Under the pieces are notes generated by a model. That model had not been told where the DNA came from, searched no databases, and saw only the letters and a list, made by a program, of their open reading frames with translations. Positions 7,479 to 15,615 of a DNA stretch of 48,822 bases are shown piece after piece; the stretch's first letter is position 1, and each line of letters opens with the position of its first letter. Source of the DNA: Oribacterium sp. UBA5894 (GTDB lineage: Bacteria > Bacillota > Clostridia > Lachnospirales > Lachnospiraceae); NCBI GenBank assembly GCA_002431355.1, contig DJEQ01000114.1, positions 22,401-71,222 of the forward strand, written 5' to 3'. Made by a program: the position numbers and the translations under genes.

Positions 7479-8864
7479 ATGGCATTTGAAAATCTGACCG
7501 ACCGATTAAGTAATGTATTTTCAACTTTAGGTCGTAAGGGAAAGCTCAGTGAGGATGACGTCAATCAGGCACTCCGAGAAGTACGTATGGCACTTCTGGA
7601 GGCGGATGTCAACTTCAAGCTGGTGAAGGAATTCATCGCAAAGGTGAAGGAAAAGGCCATCGGCGAGGAAGTACTGAACAGTCTGACACCGGCACAGACC
7701 GTCGTGAAAATCGTAAACGACGAGCTGACAGAGATGATGGGCTCGGAAACAACGGAAATCTCACTTCGTCCGGCCAGTGAAATCACGGTCATTATGATGG
7801 TAGGTCTTCAGGGTGCCGGTAAAACAACCACTGCGGCGAAGCTTGCTGGAAAGTTCAAGTCGGCTGGCCGCACCCCTGTACTCGTGGCCTGTGATGTCTA
7901 CCGTCCGGCAGCCATTGATCAGTTAAGGGTCAATGCTGAAAAGGTGAAGGTTCCGTTCTTCTCGCTGGGCGATCAGATCAGCCCGGTGGAGATTGCGCGA
8001 AGAGCCGTCGAGGAGGCACGGACACAGCATTACAATGTCGTCATTCTCGATACCGCCGGTCGTCTCCAGATCGATGAAAAGCTGATGGATGAGCTTCAGA
8101 ACATCAAAAAGGCGGTTGATGTTCAGTGGTCCATACTGACGGTCGATGCCATGACCGGTCAGGAAGCCGTGCATGTTGCGGAAACCTTTGCAGATAAGGT
8201 GGGGATCGATGGTGTGATCCTTACGAAGTGTGATGGTGACACCCGTGGCGGTGCAGCCCTGTCCATCAAGGCCATGACTGGAAAGCCGATCCTGTACCTT
8301 GGTATGGGCGAGAAGCTGGAGGACCTTGAACAGTTCTATCCGGATCGTATGGCTGGCCGTATTCTCGGTATGGGCGATGTGCTTTCACTCATTGAAAAAG
8401 CGCAGAAGAACATCGACGAGGATAAGACAAAGGCAACCATGGGAAAGCTGACCCGTGGCAAATTTGACTACAATGACTTCATGGATCAGATGGCGCAGAT
8501 GCATAAGCTGGGGGGCCTTGGGGGCATCATGAAGCTGCTGCCGGGCATGTCTCAGCTCGGAGACATTGATCTCGAGGACACTGAGAAAAAAATGAATCAG
8601 GTCAAGTCCATCATCCAGTCGATGACCGCGAAAGAGCGAGCAAATCCGGACCTTATGAATCCGTCGCGAAAGCGCCGAATTGCAAAGGGTGCCGGCGTTG
8701 ACATTGCAGAGGTCAATCGCCTCGTGAAGCAGTTCGAACAGATGCGAAAGATGATGAAGCAGTTTGGCGGTGCCATGCGAAACAAGCATGGCCGTGGAGG
8801 CTTCGGGAATCTCGGTGGCCTGGGAAATCTGGGCGGCATGGGCCGTGGCCGATTTCCGTTTTAA
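7479..8864 (+). CDS. ffh: Signal recognition particle protein Ffh (SRP54)
   Basis: The SRP GTPase that binds signal sequences and 4.5S/6S RNA and delivers nascent membrane proteins to FtsY. The 461-aa product has N domain 1-90, P-loop GLQGAGKTTTAAKLA starting at residue 109, DVYRPAAIDQL, DTAGRLQIDEKLM, TKCDGDTRGGAALS, and a methionine-rich M domain from about 300 containing GMGDVLSLIEKAQ and the RNA-binding RKRRIAKGAG. The tail is rich in Gly and Met (GRGGFGNLGGLGNLGGMGRG). The start is the ATG at 7479, after AGGAGA; an in-frame ATG at 7455 lies inside the ylxM end without a ribosome site. Length is normal. Confidence 0.97.
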   Translation: MAFENLTDRLSNVFSTLGRKGKLSEDDVNQALREVRMALLEADVNFKLVKEFIAKVKEKAIGEEVLNSLTPAQTVVKIVNDELTEMMGSETTEISLRPASEITVIMMVGLQGAGKTTTAAKLAGKFKSAGRTPVLVACDVYRPAAIDQLRVNAEKVKVPFFSLGDQISPVEIARRAVEEARTQHYNVVILDTAGRLQIDEKLMDELQNIKKAVDVQWSILTVDAMTGQEAVHVAETFADKVGIDGVILTKCDGDTRGGAALSIKAMTGKPILYLGMGEKLEDLEQFYPDRMAGRILGMGDVLSLIEKAQKNIDEDKTKATMGKLTRGKFDYNDFMDQMAQMHKLGGLGGIMKLLPGMSQLGDIDLEDTEKKMNQVKSIIQSMTAKERANPDLMNPSRKRRIAKGAGVDIAEVNRLVKQFEQMRKMMKQFGGAMRNKHGRGGFGNLGGLGNLGGMGRGRFPF

Positions 8865-8900
8865 AGGATTCAACAGCATGGCTGTTAATCATAGATCAAC

Positions 8901-8906
8901 TATAAT
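8901..8906 (+). promoter_or_regulatory. Possible -10 element before rpsP
   Basis: A consensus TATAAT lies 26 bp upstream of the rpsP start codon, but no good -35 is found 16-18 bp further upstream (ATGGCT there). The site may be a weak internal promoter giving extra transcription of the ribosomal protein genes, or chance A/T-richness. Confidence 0.35.
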
Positions 8907-8931
8907 TTATTAAAAAACAGGAGAAAATGAC

Positions 8932-9171
8932 ATGTTAAAGATCAGATTAAGAAGAATGGGACAGATTCACGCACCGTTTTACAGAGTTATCGTAGCAGAC
9001 TCCAGATCCCCAAGAAACGGTCGTTTCATCGAAGAGATCGGTACCTACAATCCATGCGTTGAGCCATCTGAGATCAAGATTGATGGTGAGAAGGCGAAGC
9101 AGTGGATCGCAAACGGCGCTCAGCCAACTGAGACGGTTGCAAAGCTTCTGAAGAAGGCTGGCATCTGCTGA
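8932..9171 (+). CDS. rpsP: 30S ribosomal protein S16
   Basis: S16 binds 16S rRNA early in 30S assembly. The 79-aa product opens with the signature MLKIRLRRMGQIHAPFYRVI and continues with ADSRSPRNGRFIEEIGTYNP, both diagnostic. The ATG at 8932 is preceded by CAGGAGAAAATGAC. The gene heads the standard rpsP-khpA-rimM-trmD-rplS set, in which the RimM-S16 pairing is functional: RimM binds and matures S16-containing 30S particles. Length is normal. Confidence 0.98.
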   Translation: MLKIRLRRMGQIHAPFYRVIVADSRSPRNGRFIEEIGTYNPCVEPSEIKIDGEKAKQWIANGAQPTETVAKLLKKAGIC

Positions 9172-9192
9172 TTATAGCCGAGAGGGGACCTA

Positions 9193-9420
9193 ATGAAGGA
9201 TTTACTCGAAACCATTGCCAGGGCCCTTGTGCAGAACCCGGACGACGTAAAGGTCGTTGAGGAGAACAAGGACGGTGAGATCGTCCTGACCCTGTCTGTG
9301 AACGAGCAGGACATGGGCAAGGTCATCGGTCGTTCCGGCCGTATTGCAAAGGCGATTCGCTCTGTGATGTCTGCTGCAGCCAGCAAGGCTGACGTTAAGG
9401 TTTCCGTAGACATTCGCTGA
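9193..9420 (+). CDS. khpA: KH-domain RNA-binding protein KhpA (YlqC)
   Basis: A 75-aa single KH domain with the GxxG loop in VIGRSGRIAKAIRS. KhpA forms a heterodimer with KhpB (Jag/EloR) in Gram-positive bacteria and affects cell elongation and division through bound RNAs; this is family knowledge. The start at 9193 has GAGGGG upstream. It sits between rpsP and rimM as in nearly all Firmicutes. khpB is not in this window. Confidence 0.94.
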   Translation: MKDLLETIARALVQNPDDVKVVEENKDGEIVLTLSVNEQDMGKVIGRSGRIAKAIRSVMSAAASKADVKVSVDIR

Positions 9421-9451
9421 GCACTTCCAATTACGGATAATAAGGATTCAT

Positions 9452-9976
9452 ATGCAGGAAAAACTGAGAGTTGGTACTATTGTGACCACCCATGGCCTCA
9501 AGGGTGAGGTAAAGGTTTATCCTACAACCGAAGATCCAGACAGATTTTTCGATTTAGATAAAGTCTGGCTGGATCTTTCTGGTTCCATGGAAAACCTGCG
9601 CGAGCTTCATGTGGAGCGCGTGCGTTTCTCTAAAAATCTGGCCATTGTAAAATTCAAGGGAATCGAGACCATCGATGATGTTCTGCCATTCCGTCATGGT
9701 GAGCTGTATGTTGACCGTGCAGATGCCATTGCACTGGAGGAAGGAGAGTACTTCGTTGGCGATCTGATCGGCATCGACGTGCTGGATGACGAAAGTGGCG
9801 AGTCCCTCGGCACGGTAAAGGATATGCTGGAGACCGGAGCAAATAATGTGCTGATCGTGAAGGGAACAAAAAAGGACCTCATGATTCCATATGTTCGCGG
9901 TCAGTTCATCACGGATGTACAGCCAGAGCAGGGCTTTCTGAAGGTGCACCTGATTCCAGGCATGCTGGAGCTCTGA
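9452..9976 (+). CDS. rimM: 16S rRNA processing protein RimM
   Basis: Assembly factor for the 30S head that binds S19 and S16-containing particles. The 174-aa product has an N-terminal RimM barrel (LRVGTIVTTHGLKGEVKVYP at about 5-24, FDLDKVWL) and a C-terminal PRC-barrel (EEGEYFVGDLIGIDVLDDES, LETGANNVLIVKGTKKDLMI, PYVRGQFI). The stop codon is one base before the trmD start, so the two are translationally linked. Length is normal. Confidence 0.96.
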   Translation: MQEKLRVGTIVTTHGLKGEVKVYPTTEDPDRFFDLDKVWLDLSGSMENLRELHVERVRFSKNLAIVKFKGIETIDDVLPFRHGELYVDRADAIALEEGEYFVGDLIGIDVLDDESGESLGTVKDMLETGANNVLIVKGTKKDLMIPYVRGQFITDVQPEQGFLKVHLIPGMLEL

Positions 9977-9977
9977 T

Positions 9978-10778
9978 ATGAAGAACTATTATGTGATGAC
10001 GCTCTTTCCAGAGCTGATTACCAATGTAGTGCATGAGAGTATTACAGGACGCGCCATCAAATCAGGTCTCATGAACGTCGAGGCCTTCAACATTCGTGAC
10101 TATACCAGAGACCCGCACAATCACGTCGATGATTATCCTTACGGTGGTGGCGCCGGGATGCTGATGCAGGTGCAGCCCATTGTCGACTGCTATCAGCATA
10201 TCGTCGATACGATCGGTCATCGTCCGGCACGAGTGCTGTTTATGTCCCCACAGGGGCGTACCTTTGACCAGAAGATGGCCGAGGAGCTGGCAGAAGAAGA
10301 GGACATTCTCTTCCTCTGTGGGCATTATGAGGGCATTGACGAGCGGGCACTGGAGCTTCTTCAGGTGGAGCATGTCTCCATTGGCGATTACATTCTCACG
10401 GGTGGTGAGCTTCCGGCGCTGAGCATGATTGACTCGATTTCACGGCTTGTGCATGGCGTTTTAAATAAAGATGCCTCCCATGAGATCGAAAGCTTTTCAG
10501 ACGGACTGCTCGAGTATCCGCAGTATACCCGTCCGGAATGCTTCCAGGATCAACGCGTACCATCGATTCTCCTTTCTGGAGATCATAAAAAAGTTGATGA
10601 ATGGCGGCATCAGATGAGTCTGGAGCGCACGAAAGAACGACGTCCGGATCTGTATGAGGCCTATGTTGCAGCTCATCCGGAAGAATTTATGCCGAAAAAG
10701 CCGAAACGTCGGCGAAAGAAGAAAGAAATTCCTTGCAATATAGAGGAATCTATGATAAATTGTCAAGGTTGTGACTAA
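9978..10778 (+). CDS. trmD: tRNA (guanine-N1-)-methyltransferase TrmD
   Basis: Makes m1G37 in tRNAs reading CNN codons using S-adenosylmethionine and prevents +1 frameshifts. The trefoil-knot SPOUT fold is visible in CGHYEGIDERA (114-124) and VSIGDYILTGGELPAL (133-148). YGGGAGMLMQ (55-64) and the DGLLEYPQYTRPECF segment are also family-typical. At 266 aa it carries an extra, basic, cysteine-containing tail after residue 240 (KPKRRRKKKEIPCNIEES and on). The DNA encoding this tail also holds the rplS promoter, so its sequence may be shaped by both needs. Confidence 0.96.
   Translation: MKNYYVMTLFPELITNVVHESITGRAIKSGLMNVEAFNIRDYTRDPHNHVDDYPYGGGAGMLMQVQPIVDCYQHIVDTIGHRPARVLFMSPQGRTFDQKMAEELAEEEDILFLCGHYEGIDERALELLQVEHVSIGDYILTGGELPALSMIDSISRLVHGVLNKDASHEIESFSDGLLEYPQYTRPECFQDQRVPSILLSGDHKKVDEWRHQMSLERTKERRPDLYEAYVAAHPEEFMPKKPKRRRKKKEIPCNIEESMINCQGCD
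10734..10762 (+). promoter_or_regulatory. Promoter of rplS inside the 3' end of trmD
   Basis: TTGCAA (10734-10739), 17-bp spacer, TAAATT (10757-10762). It would start a transcript near 10769 with a leader of about 115 nt before rplS. It overlaps the last codons of trmD. Confidence 0.55.
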
Positions 10779-10883
10779 AGAGAGATATTCCGCTGACGGT
10801 TCCATCTGCTTGGAATAGGGGATCTGGCATGGGCCAGACGAAAAATCCGTGCATGAATGTCGAATAGTACTAGGAGGTACACA
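10769..10883 (+). other. Structured leader of rplS (possible L19 leader)
   Basis: The stretch between trmD and rplS contains ATTCC/GGAAT pairing (about 10789-10815) and a stem TCTGGC/GCCAGA around 10824-10839. It ends in AGGAGG before rplS. Position and size match the Firmicute L19 leader, an autoregulatory mRNA element, but the match to the known consensus was judged only from location and simple pairings. Confidence 0.4.
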
Positions 10884-11231
10884 ATGTCAAATAACGAGAT
10901 TATCAAGAGCATCGAGCAGGGTCAGCTGAAGGCTGAGGTTCCAGCATTCAACACTGGCGATACGGTTCGCGTGTACAACAAGATCAAAGAGGGTAACCGC
11001 GAGAGAACTCAGGTTTATGAGGGCACCGTTCTGAAGATTCAGGGTGGTTCCAACAGAACAACCTTCACCGTTCGTAAGACTTCCAATGGCGTAGGCGTTG
11101 AGAAGACCTGGCCGCTTCACAGCCCGATGGTTGAGAAAGTAGAGGTCATCAGAAGAGGTAAGGTAAGAAGAGCAAAGCTTACATACCTTAGAGAGCGTAC
11201 TGGTAAGGCTGCCAAGGTAAAGGCACTGTAA
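10884..11231 (+). CDS. rplS: 50S ribosomal protein L19
   Basis: L19 sits at the 30S-50S interface. The 115-aa product has the signature blocks PAFNTGDTVRVYNKIKEGNR, RTQVYEGTVLKIQGGSNRTT, FTVRKTSNGVGVEKTWPLHS, and RRGKVRRAKLTYLRERTGKA. The start is the ATG at 10884 (AGGAGG six bases upstream); the ATG at 10857 would include sequence upstream of that ribosome site. A terminator follows at 11252-11286. Confidence 0.97.
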   Translation: MSNNEIIKSIEQGQLKAEVPAFNTGDTVRVYNKIKEGNRERTQVYEGTVLKIQGGSNRTTFTVRKTSNGVGVEKTWPLHSPMVEKVEVIRRGKVRRAKLTYLRERTGKAAKVKAL

Positions 11232-11251
11232 TCAGACATCGATGAACATTG

Positions 11252-11286
11252 GGGGCGTTCCGTATCACGGGATGCCCCTGTTTTTT
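11252..11286 (+). terminator. Intrinsic terminator after rplS
   Basis: A 12-bp stem (11252-11263 with 11267-11278, two G-T pairs, 3-nt loop) is followed by TG and six T residues (11281-11286). It ends the ribosomal segment; lepB starts 33 bp further on. Confidence 0.88.
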
Positions 11287-11318
11287 ACTTTCTTCTGCAC
11301 ATAGCATGAGGTGACAAA

Positions 11319-11846
11319 ATGCGAGAAAAAAGTCCTGTTCAGCATCTGGTCAATACCTTCACAAACCTGGTGGTCGTGATTGCGCTGGCGTGGTTTCTGG
11401 TACACAGCTTTCTGACGACCGTTGAAATTTCCGGCCACAGCATGGAGCCGGCTGTTTCTGCGAACGATATCGTTCTGGTTGACCGGCTGAGCTATACCCT
11501 GACGAAGCCGAAACGTATGGATATTGTGGTATTCCAGCGAAGTGATGCCACCGAAAATGTAAAGCGTGTGATCGGTCTCCCAGGTGAAACCGTGGTGATT
11601 CAGAATGGTCGGATTTATATTAATGGGAATCTCCTTGAAAGCACGGAAATTTCCAGTATCTCGCTCAGTGGGATTGCTGAAAAGCCGGTAGAACTGATGG
11701 ACGATGAGTATTTCCTGATCGGGGACAATGCCGACTCCTCCGAGGATAGCCGCTTCATCAATGTCGGCAACGTGAAGCGCTCCCAGATTCTGGGGAAGAT
11801 CTGGTTCCGTCTGCTGCCACTTGGGAAAATAGGCCCTGTCAAATAA
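11319..11846 (+). CDS. lepB: Signal peptidase I
   Basis: Membrane-bound serine/lysine protease that removes signal peptides from exported proteins. The 175-aa Gram-positive-type enzyme has one N-terminal membrane helix (about 15-34), the nucleophile in SGHSMEP (Ser41) and the general-base lysine in NVKRVIGLPGE (Lys82). Later boxes are ELMDDEYFLIGDNADSSEDS and the R-F residues near 153. The ATG at 11319 has TGAGGTG upstream. It lies between rplS and rbgA, as in many Clostridia. Confidence 0.96.
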   Translation: MREKSPVQHLVNTFTNLVVVIALAWFLVHSFLTTVEISGHSMEPAVSANDIVLVDRLSYTLTKPKRMDIVVFQRSDATENVKRVIGLPGETVVIQNGRIYINGNLLESTEISSISLSGIAEKPVELMDDEYFLIGDNADSSEDSRFINVGNVKRSQILGKIWFRLLPLGKIGPVK

Positions 11847-11867
11847 GAAAAGAAAGCAAGGTGTACT

Positions 11868-12746
11868 ATGACGATTCAATGGTATCCTGGCCATATGGCC
11901 AAGGCAAAACGTAATATTCGTGAAGATCTGAAGCTGGTCGACCTCGTCATTGAGGTCATCGATGCGCGCTGCCCGGAGTCTTCCAGAAATCCGGATGTCG
12001 ACAGCTTTGCGAAGGACAAAGCACGTATTCTTCTCATCAATAAAGCCGATCTCGCCGATCGTCGCGAGACCCGACGCTTCGCGGAGTACTTTGCTTCCCG
12101 TGGCTACTATACCCTCGAGATTGATGCCCGAAGCAAAGGAAGTCTCAAAAAGCTGAACCCGCTCATTGACGAAGCCACAAAGAATCTGGTTGAGAAGAAC
12201 CTGAAGCGTGGTATCAAGACACCGGTCATTCGCGCCATGGTGCTCGGCGTTCCAAACGTTGGAAAATCCACCTTCATTAATTCCTATGTAGGAAAATCCA
12301 TGGCAAAAACCGGAAATAAGCCGGGCGTAACCCGTGGAAATCAGTGGATCAATGTCAATAAAAAGCTTCAGCTGCTCGATACCCCGGGCATTACATGGCC
12401 AAAATTCGAGCGCGAGATCGTCGGACTGAATCTCGCCCTGATCGGCTCCATCAATGATCAGATTCTGAACATTGACGAGCTGGTATTTTATCTTATCAAG
12501 TATCTGGTACGCTACTATCCATCCGCACTCGTTGAACGCTATGGAAGCTCCCTCCTGGGCCTTACGGAAGCCATTCAGGTCTTCGATGAGATTGGTCGTC
12601 GTCGGGGCTGTATCATGAAGGGTGGCAACATCGACTATACAAAAACTGCAAAAATTGTTCTGGATGATTTTCGGAGTGGGCGTCTTGGAGCCATTACCCT
12701 GGAGCACGTCCCGGCAGCTGCAGTTACAGGAGAGAGCGATGGCTAG
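11868..12746 (+). CDS. rbgA: Ribosome biogenesis GTPase RbgA (YlqF)
   Basis: Circularly permuted GTPase required for late 50S maturation. The permuted motif order is visible: DLVIEVIDARCPESSRNP (G5 area), NKAD at 58-61 (G4), then P-loop GVPNVGKST at 127-135 (G1), GVTRGNQW (G2) and LLDTPGI (G3). The opening IQWYPGHMAKAKR is a family mark. The C-terminal ANTAR-like domain is present. The 292-aa length is normal. The gene overlaps the start of rnhB by 8 bp. Confidence 0.96.
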   Translation: MTIQWYPGHMAKAKRNIREDLKLVDLVIEVIDARCPESSRNPDVDSFAKDKARILLINKADLADRRETRRFAEYFASRGYYTLEIDARSKGSLKKLNPLIDEATKNLVEKNLKRGIKTPVIRAMVLGVPNVGKSTFINSYVGKSMAKTGNKPGVTRGNQWINVNKKLQLLDTPGITWPKFEREIVGLNLALIGSINDQILNIDELVFYLIKYLVRYYPSALVERYGSSLLGLTEAIQVFDEIGRRRGCIMKGGNIDYTKTAKIVLDDFRSGRLGAITLEHVPAAAVTGESDG

Positions 12747-13413
12747 AGAACTGAAGGGAGAACGCCTGGAAAAGGAGCTGCAGCGTCTCGCTGCGATGCA
12801 CGAATATGAGAATGCGCATGCTGACATCGCCTACATTGCCGGCATCGATGAAGCCGGTCGTGGTCCACTGGCCGGTCCGGTTGTAGCTGCCTGCTGCATT
12901 CTTCCGAAGGATGCCGTCCTTCTTCATCTCAATGATTCAAAGAAGGTAACAGCACTTCGTCGTGAGGCCCTGTTTCCGGAAATCAAGGAAAAGGCTCTGG
13001 CATTCGGCATTGGCATTGTAGAGGAAAAGCGAATCGATGAAATCAATATCCTTCAGGCGGATTATGAAGCGATGCGCATCGCGCTCGAAAAGGCCAGTGC
13101 GATGCTGAAGGAAAAGGGCCTCGCGGAGGCTCCGGGACTTCTTTTAAATGACGCCGTAACGATTCCGGGCGTGACGCTTCCACAGCTTTCCATCATAAAA
13201 GGCGATGCGAAGTCGGTATCGATTGCCGCTGCCAGCATTCTTGCAAAGGTCACCAGGGATCATCTCATGGAGCAGTATGATGCACTGTATCCGGCCTATG
13301 GCTTCGCGCGCAATAAGGGATATGGTACGAAGGAGCACATCGACGCCCTGAAGCGGCTCGGTCCCTGTCCGATCCATCGGCACAGCTTCATTGGCCATTT
13401 CGTACAGGAATAG
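12739..13413 (+). CDS. rnhB: Ribonuclease HII
   Basis: Removes RNA from RNA-DNA hybrids and single misincorporated ribonucleotides. The 224-aa product has the catalytic DEAGRGPLAGPV box (Asp37, Glu38), the later LLNDAVTI Asp, and IIKGDAKSVSIAAASILAKV with TRD, all standard for type II enzymes. The start is the ATG at 12739 with AGGAGAG upstream. A longer in-frame reading from 12622 lies wholly inside rbgA and is rejected. It overlaps rbgA by 8 bp, and yraN follows after 8 bp, forming one operon. Confidence 0.96.
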   Translation: MARELKGERLEKELQRLAAMHEYENAHADIAYIAGIDEAGRGPLAGPVVAACCILPKDAVLLHLNDSKKVTALRREALFPEIKEKALAFGIGIVEEKRIDEINILQADYEAMRIALEKASAMLKEKGLAEAPGLLLNDAVTIPGVTLPQLSIIKGDAKSVSIAAASILAKVTRDHLMEQYDALYPAYGFARNKGYGTKEHIDALKRLGPCPIHRHSFIGHFVQE

Positions 13414-13421
13414 AGAGCGCT

Positions 13422-13847
13422 ATGTATTATAAAGAACTCCCCGAACGGTTTACGCAAAAGGAAGCTTCTCCGGCAGCCAGAGGTCCTGCATCGGAAGCCC
13501 GTCGACGAAATCACGCGTCCGGGCAGCAGGGCGAGGAGATGGCCGCAGCCTATCTCGAACAGGCAGGCTATGTGGTGCTCGAACATAACTGGCGCTTTCA
13601 TCGAAATGAGATTGATCTCATTGCACTGGATGGGGAAACGCTGGTTTTTGTCGAGGTCAAAAAGCGGCAGGATGCAGCACATGGCTATGGCTGCGAAGCG
13701 GTCAATGCAGAAAAGCAGCAGCGCATACGACGAGTGGCAGAAGCCTATCTGCGCTATACCCGGCGTCGTCCCGAGGAAACCAGCTGCCGCTTCGATGTTG
13801 TATCCATCGATGATGACAAGATACTACTGTTTCAAAACGCATTCTGA
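13422..13847 (+). CDS. yraN: YraN family protein (UPF0102, nuclease-like fold)
   Basis: A 141-aa protein with the UPF0102 core: GQQGEEMAAAYLEQAGYVVL, then HNWRFHRNEIDLIALDGETL and VFVEVKKR. The E-x-D...E-V-K pattern is that of restriction-endonuclease-like folds, but the family has no firmly established role. The N-terminal 35 residues are a variable extension rich in Ala, Arg and Ser. It always follows rnhB in this order in Firmicutes. The trpS promoter begins within the last codons. Confidence 0.9.
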   Translation: MYYKELPERFTQKEASPAARGPASEARRRNHASGQQGEEMAAAYLEQAGYVVLEHNWRFHRNEIDLIALDGETLVFVEVKKRQDAAHGYGCEAVNAEKQQRIRRVAEAYLRYTRRRPEETSCRFDVVSIDDDKILLFQNAF

Positions 13848-13858
13848 TATGGTATACT
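13830..13858 (+). promoter_or_regulatory. Promoter of the trpS-recU-trkA-trkH unit
   Basis: TTTCAA (13830-13835), 17-bp spacer, TATACT (13853-13858) with an extended -10 (TGG before TATACT). It would start near 13865, only about 26 nt before the trpS ATG, so there is no room for a tryptophan T-box leader. Confidence 0.7.
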
Positions 13859-13890
13859 TATTTTAAGTTTGGGCATTTATGGAGGCAACC

Positions 13891-15045
13891 ATGTTAGCAA
13901 AAGATTGTAAACGTAAAGTGATTCTGACGGGTGACCGTCCTACCGGAAAGCTTCACTTGGGACACTATGTCGGCTCCCTTCAGCGTCGTGTGGCGCTCCA
14001 GAATTCCGGCCGATTTGATGAAATCAATATTCTTGTGGCCGATGACCAGGCGCTGACGGATAACTGGGATAATCCGAAAAAGGTACGCGATAATATCATT
14101 GAGGTTGCGCTCGATTATCTTTCGGTCGGCATTGATCCGGATAAGTCCTTTATCTGTATCCAGTCCGGGATTCCGGCACTCCATGCGCTGACCTTTTACT
14201 ATATGAATCTCGTAACGACGCAGCGGCTTTCCAGAAACCCGACCGTCAAGTCCGAGATGCAGCTGCGCGGCTTCAGTGGAAGTGCTTCGGAGGATGACAA
14301 TGCAGCCGGCCTTCCAGCGGGCTTCTTCACCTATCCGGTTTCGCAGACCGCAGATATTACAGCCTTTAAGGCGACGACCGTCCCGGCAGGCGAGGACCAG
14401 ATGCCGATGATTGAGCAGGCCCGTGAGATTGCGCACCGCTTTAATACCATCTATAAGTGCGATGTTCTGGTCGAGCCGGACATTCTCATTCCGGAAAATG
14501 CGGCGCAGCGCCGTCTTCCGGGCATTGATGGAAAGGCCAAGATGTCCAAGTCCCTTGGCAATGGCATCTTTCTTTCAGATGATGCGAAGACTGTCAAGCA
14601 GAAGGTCATGAGCATGTACACAGATCCAACGCATATCAACATCGCGGATCCAGGTCACGTAGAAGGCAATATGGTCTTCACCTATCTTGATGCTTTCCTC
14701 CGGGATGACAGTCAGTTTGCGGACTATCTGCCAGAGTATAAGAACCTTGATGAGATGAAGGAGCACTATCAGCGTGGTGGCCTCGGAGACATGAAGTGTA
14801 AGAAATTCCTTCTGAAGGTCATGGAGGATATGCTTCAGCCGATTCGTGAAAACCGTGCAAGATGGGAAACCAACATCAACGATGTCTTCGATATTCTGAA
14901 GGCAGGCACGGATCATGCCGTTCAGGTAACAAACCAGACACTCAACGAGTGCCGGGAGGCCATGCGCATCAACTACTTTGATGATAAGGACAGCATGGTC
15001 AAGGACTGGGAGACCTGGCTGAACGAGAGCCATACAAAGAACTGA
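13891..15045 (+). CDS. trpS: Tryptophanyl-tRNA synthetase
   Basis: Class I synthetase that charges tRNA-Trp. It has the HIGH-type motif HLGH at 22-25 inside TGDRPTGKLHLGHYVGSL, and KMSKS at 217-221. The AGEDQMPMIEQAREIAHRFN segment is family-typical. The product is 384 aa, longer than the usual 330-340; part of the excess is in the middle region (MQLRGFSGSASEDDNAAGLP), seen in a clostridial subgroup. The start is the ATG at 13891, five bases after GGAGG. The stop overlaps the recU start codon by one base (TGATG). Confidence 0.95.
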   Translation: MLAKDCKRKVILTGDRPTGKLHLGHYVGSLQRRVALQNSGRFDEINILVADDQALTDNWDNPKKVRDNIIEVALDYLSVGIDPDKSFICIQSGIPALHALTFYYMNLVTTQRLSRNPTVKSEMQLRGFSGSASEDDNAAGLPAGFFTYPVSQTADITAFKATTVPAGEDQMPMIEQAREIAHRFNTIYKCDVLVEPDILIPENAAQRRLPGIDGKAKMSKSLGNGIFLSDDAKTVKQKVMSMYTDPTHINIADPGHVEGNMVFTYLDAFLRDDSQFADYLPEYKNLDEMKEHYQRGGLGDMKCKKFLLKVMEDMLQPIRENRARWETNINDVFDILKAGTDHAVQVTNQTLNECREAMRINYFDDKDSMVKDWETWLNESHTKN

Positions 15046-15611
15046 TGGGCACCTGGAAATCCCGTGGCTTACGCGGATCCCAGCTTGAGGAGCTTATCAA
15101 TCGAACGAACGAGGCCTACCTTGAAAAGAAGCTCGCCGTCGTGCAGAAAATCCCGACACCGATCACCCCGATCAATATGAATGAGGACCATACGCAGATC
15201 ACGCTGGCCTACTTCGAGAAGAAGTCGACGGTCGACTACATTGGCCTCGTGCAGGGAATTCCGGTCTGCTTCGATGCCAAGGAATGTGCCACGAATTTCT
15301 GGCCGCTGCAGAACCTGCATCCGCACCAGGTCCGCTTTATGAGCGCCTTCGAGGCACAGGGCGGCATCAGTTTTATTATTCTTTCATTTACAGCCCGGAA
15401 GGAGATGTACTATATTCCCTTCCGGGATATTCAGTATTTCTGGGACCGCATGCAACAGGGCGGGAAGAAATCATTTAATATTGAAGAGATCGACCATAAC
15501 TATCGGATTCGATCGCATAAAGATATGTTTGTACATTATCTAGAGCCATTGCAGCGGGATCTCGATGAGCGGGACCGCGTGGGATCGGCCGAAGAGGATG
15601 GAGGAGCCTAG
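15045..15611 (+). CDS. recU: Holliday junction resolvase RecU
   Basis: Gram-positive structure-specific nuclease that cuts four-way junctions made in recombination; it replaces RuvC in Firmicutes. The 188-aa product has STVDYIGLVQGIPVCFDAKE with Asp64, Asp77, Lys79 and Glu80 forming the metal-binding core. Upstream is AYFEKKSTVDY and later HPHQVRFMSAFEAQGGISFI. The gene starts with ATG overlapping the trpS stop codon, implying coupling. RecU is more often next to ponA (PBP1); here it lies in a trpS-trk unit. Confidence 0.93.
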   Translation: MGTWKSRGLRGSQLEELINRTNEAYLEKKLAVVQKIPTPITPINMNEDHTQITLAYFEKKSTVDYIGLVQGIPVCFDAKECATNFWPLQNLHPHQVRFMSAFEAQGGISFIILSFTARKEMYYIPFRDIQYFWDRMQQGGKKSFNIEEIDHNYRIRSHKDMFVHYLEPLQRDLDERDRVGSAEEDGGA

Positions 15612-15615
15612 AGCT

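Noticed and set aside
11265..12827. 520-aa open frame on the - strand opposite lepB and rbgA
   Set aside because: It is antisense to two clearly conserved genes, its translation has no recognisable domain, and no ribosome site or promoter serves it.
13859..13890. T-box riboswitch for trpS
   Set aside because: Only about 26 nt lie between the predicted transcription start and the start codon, far too little for a T-box.
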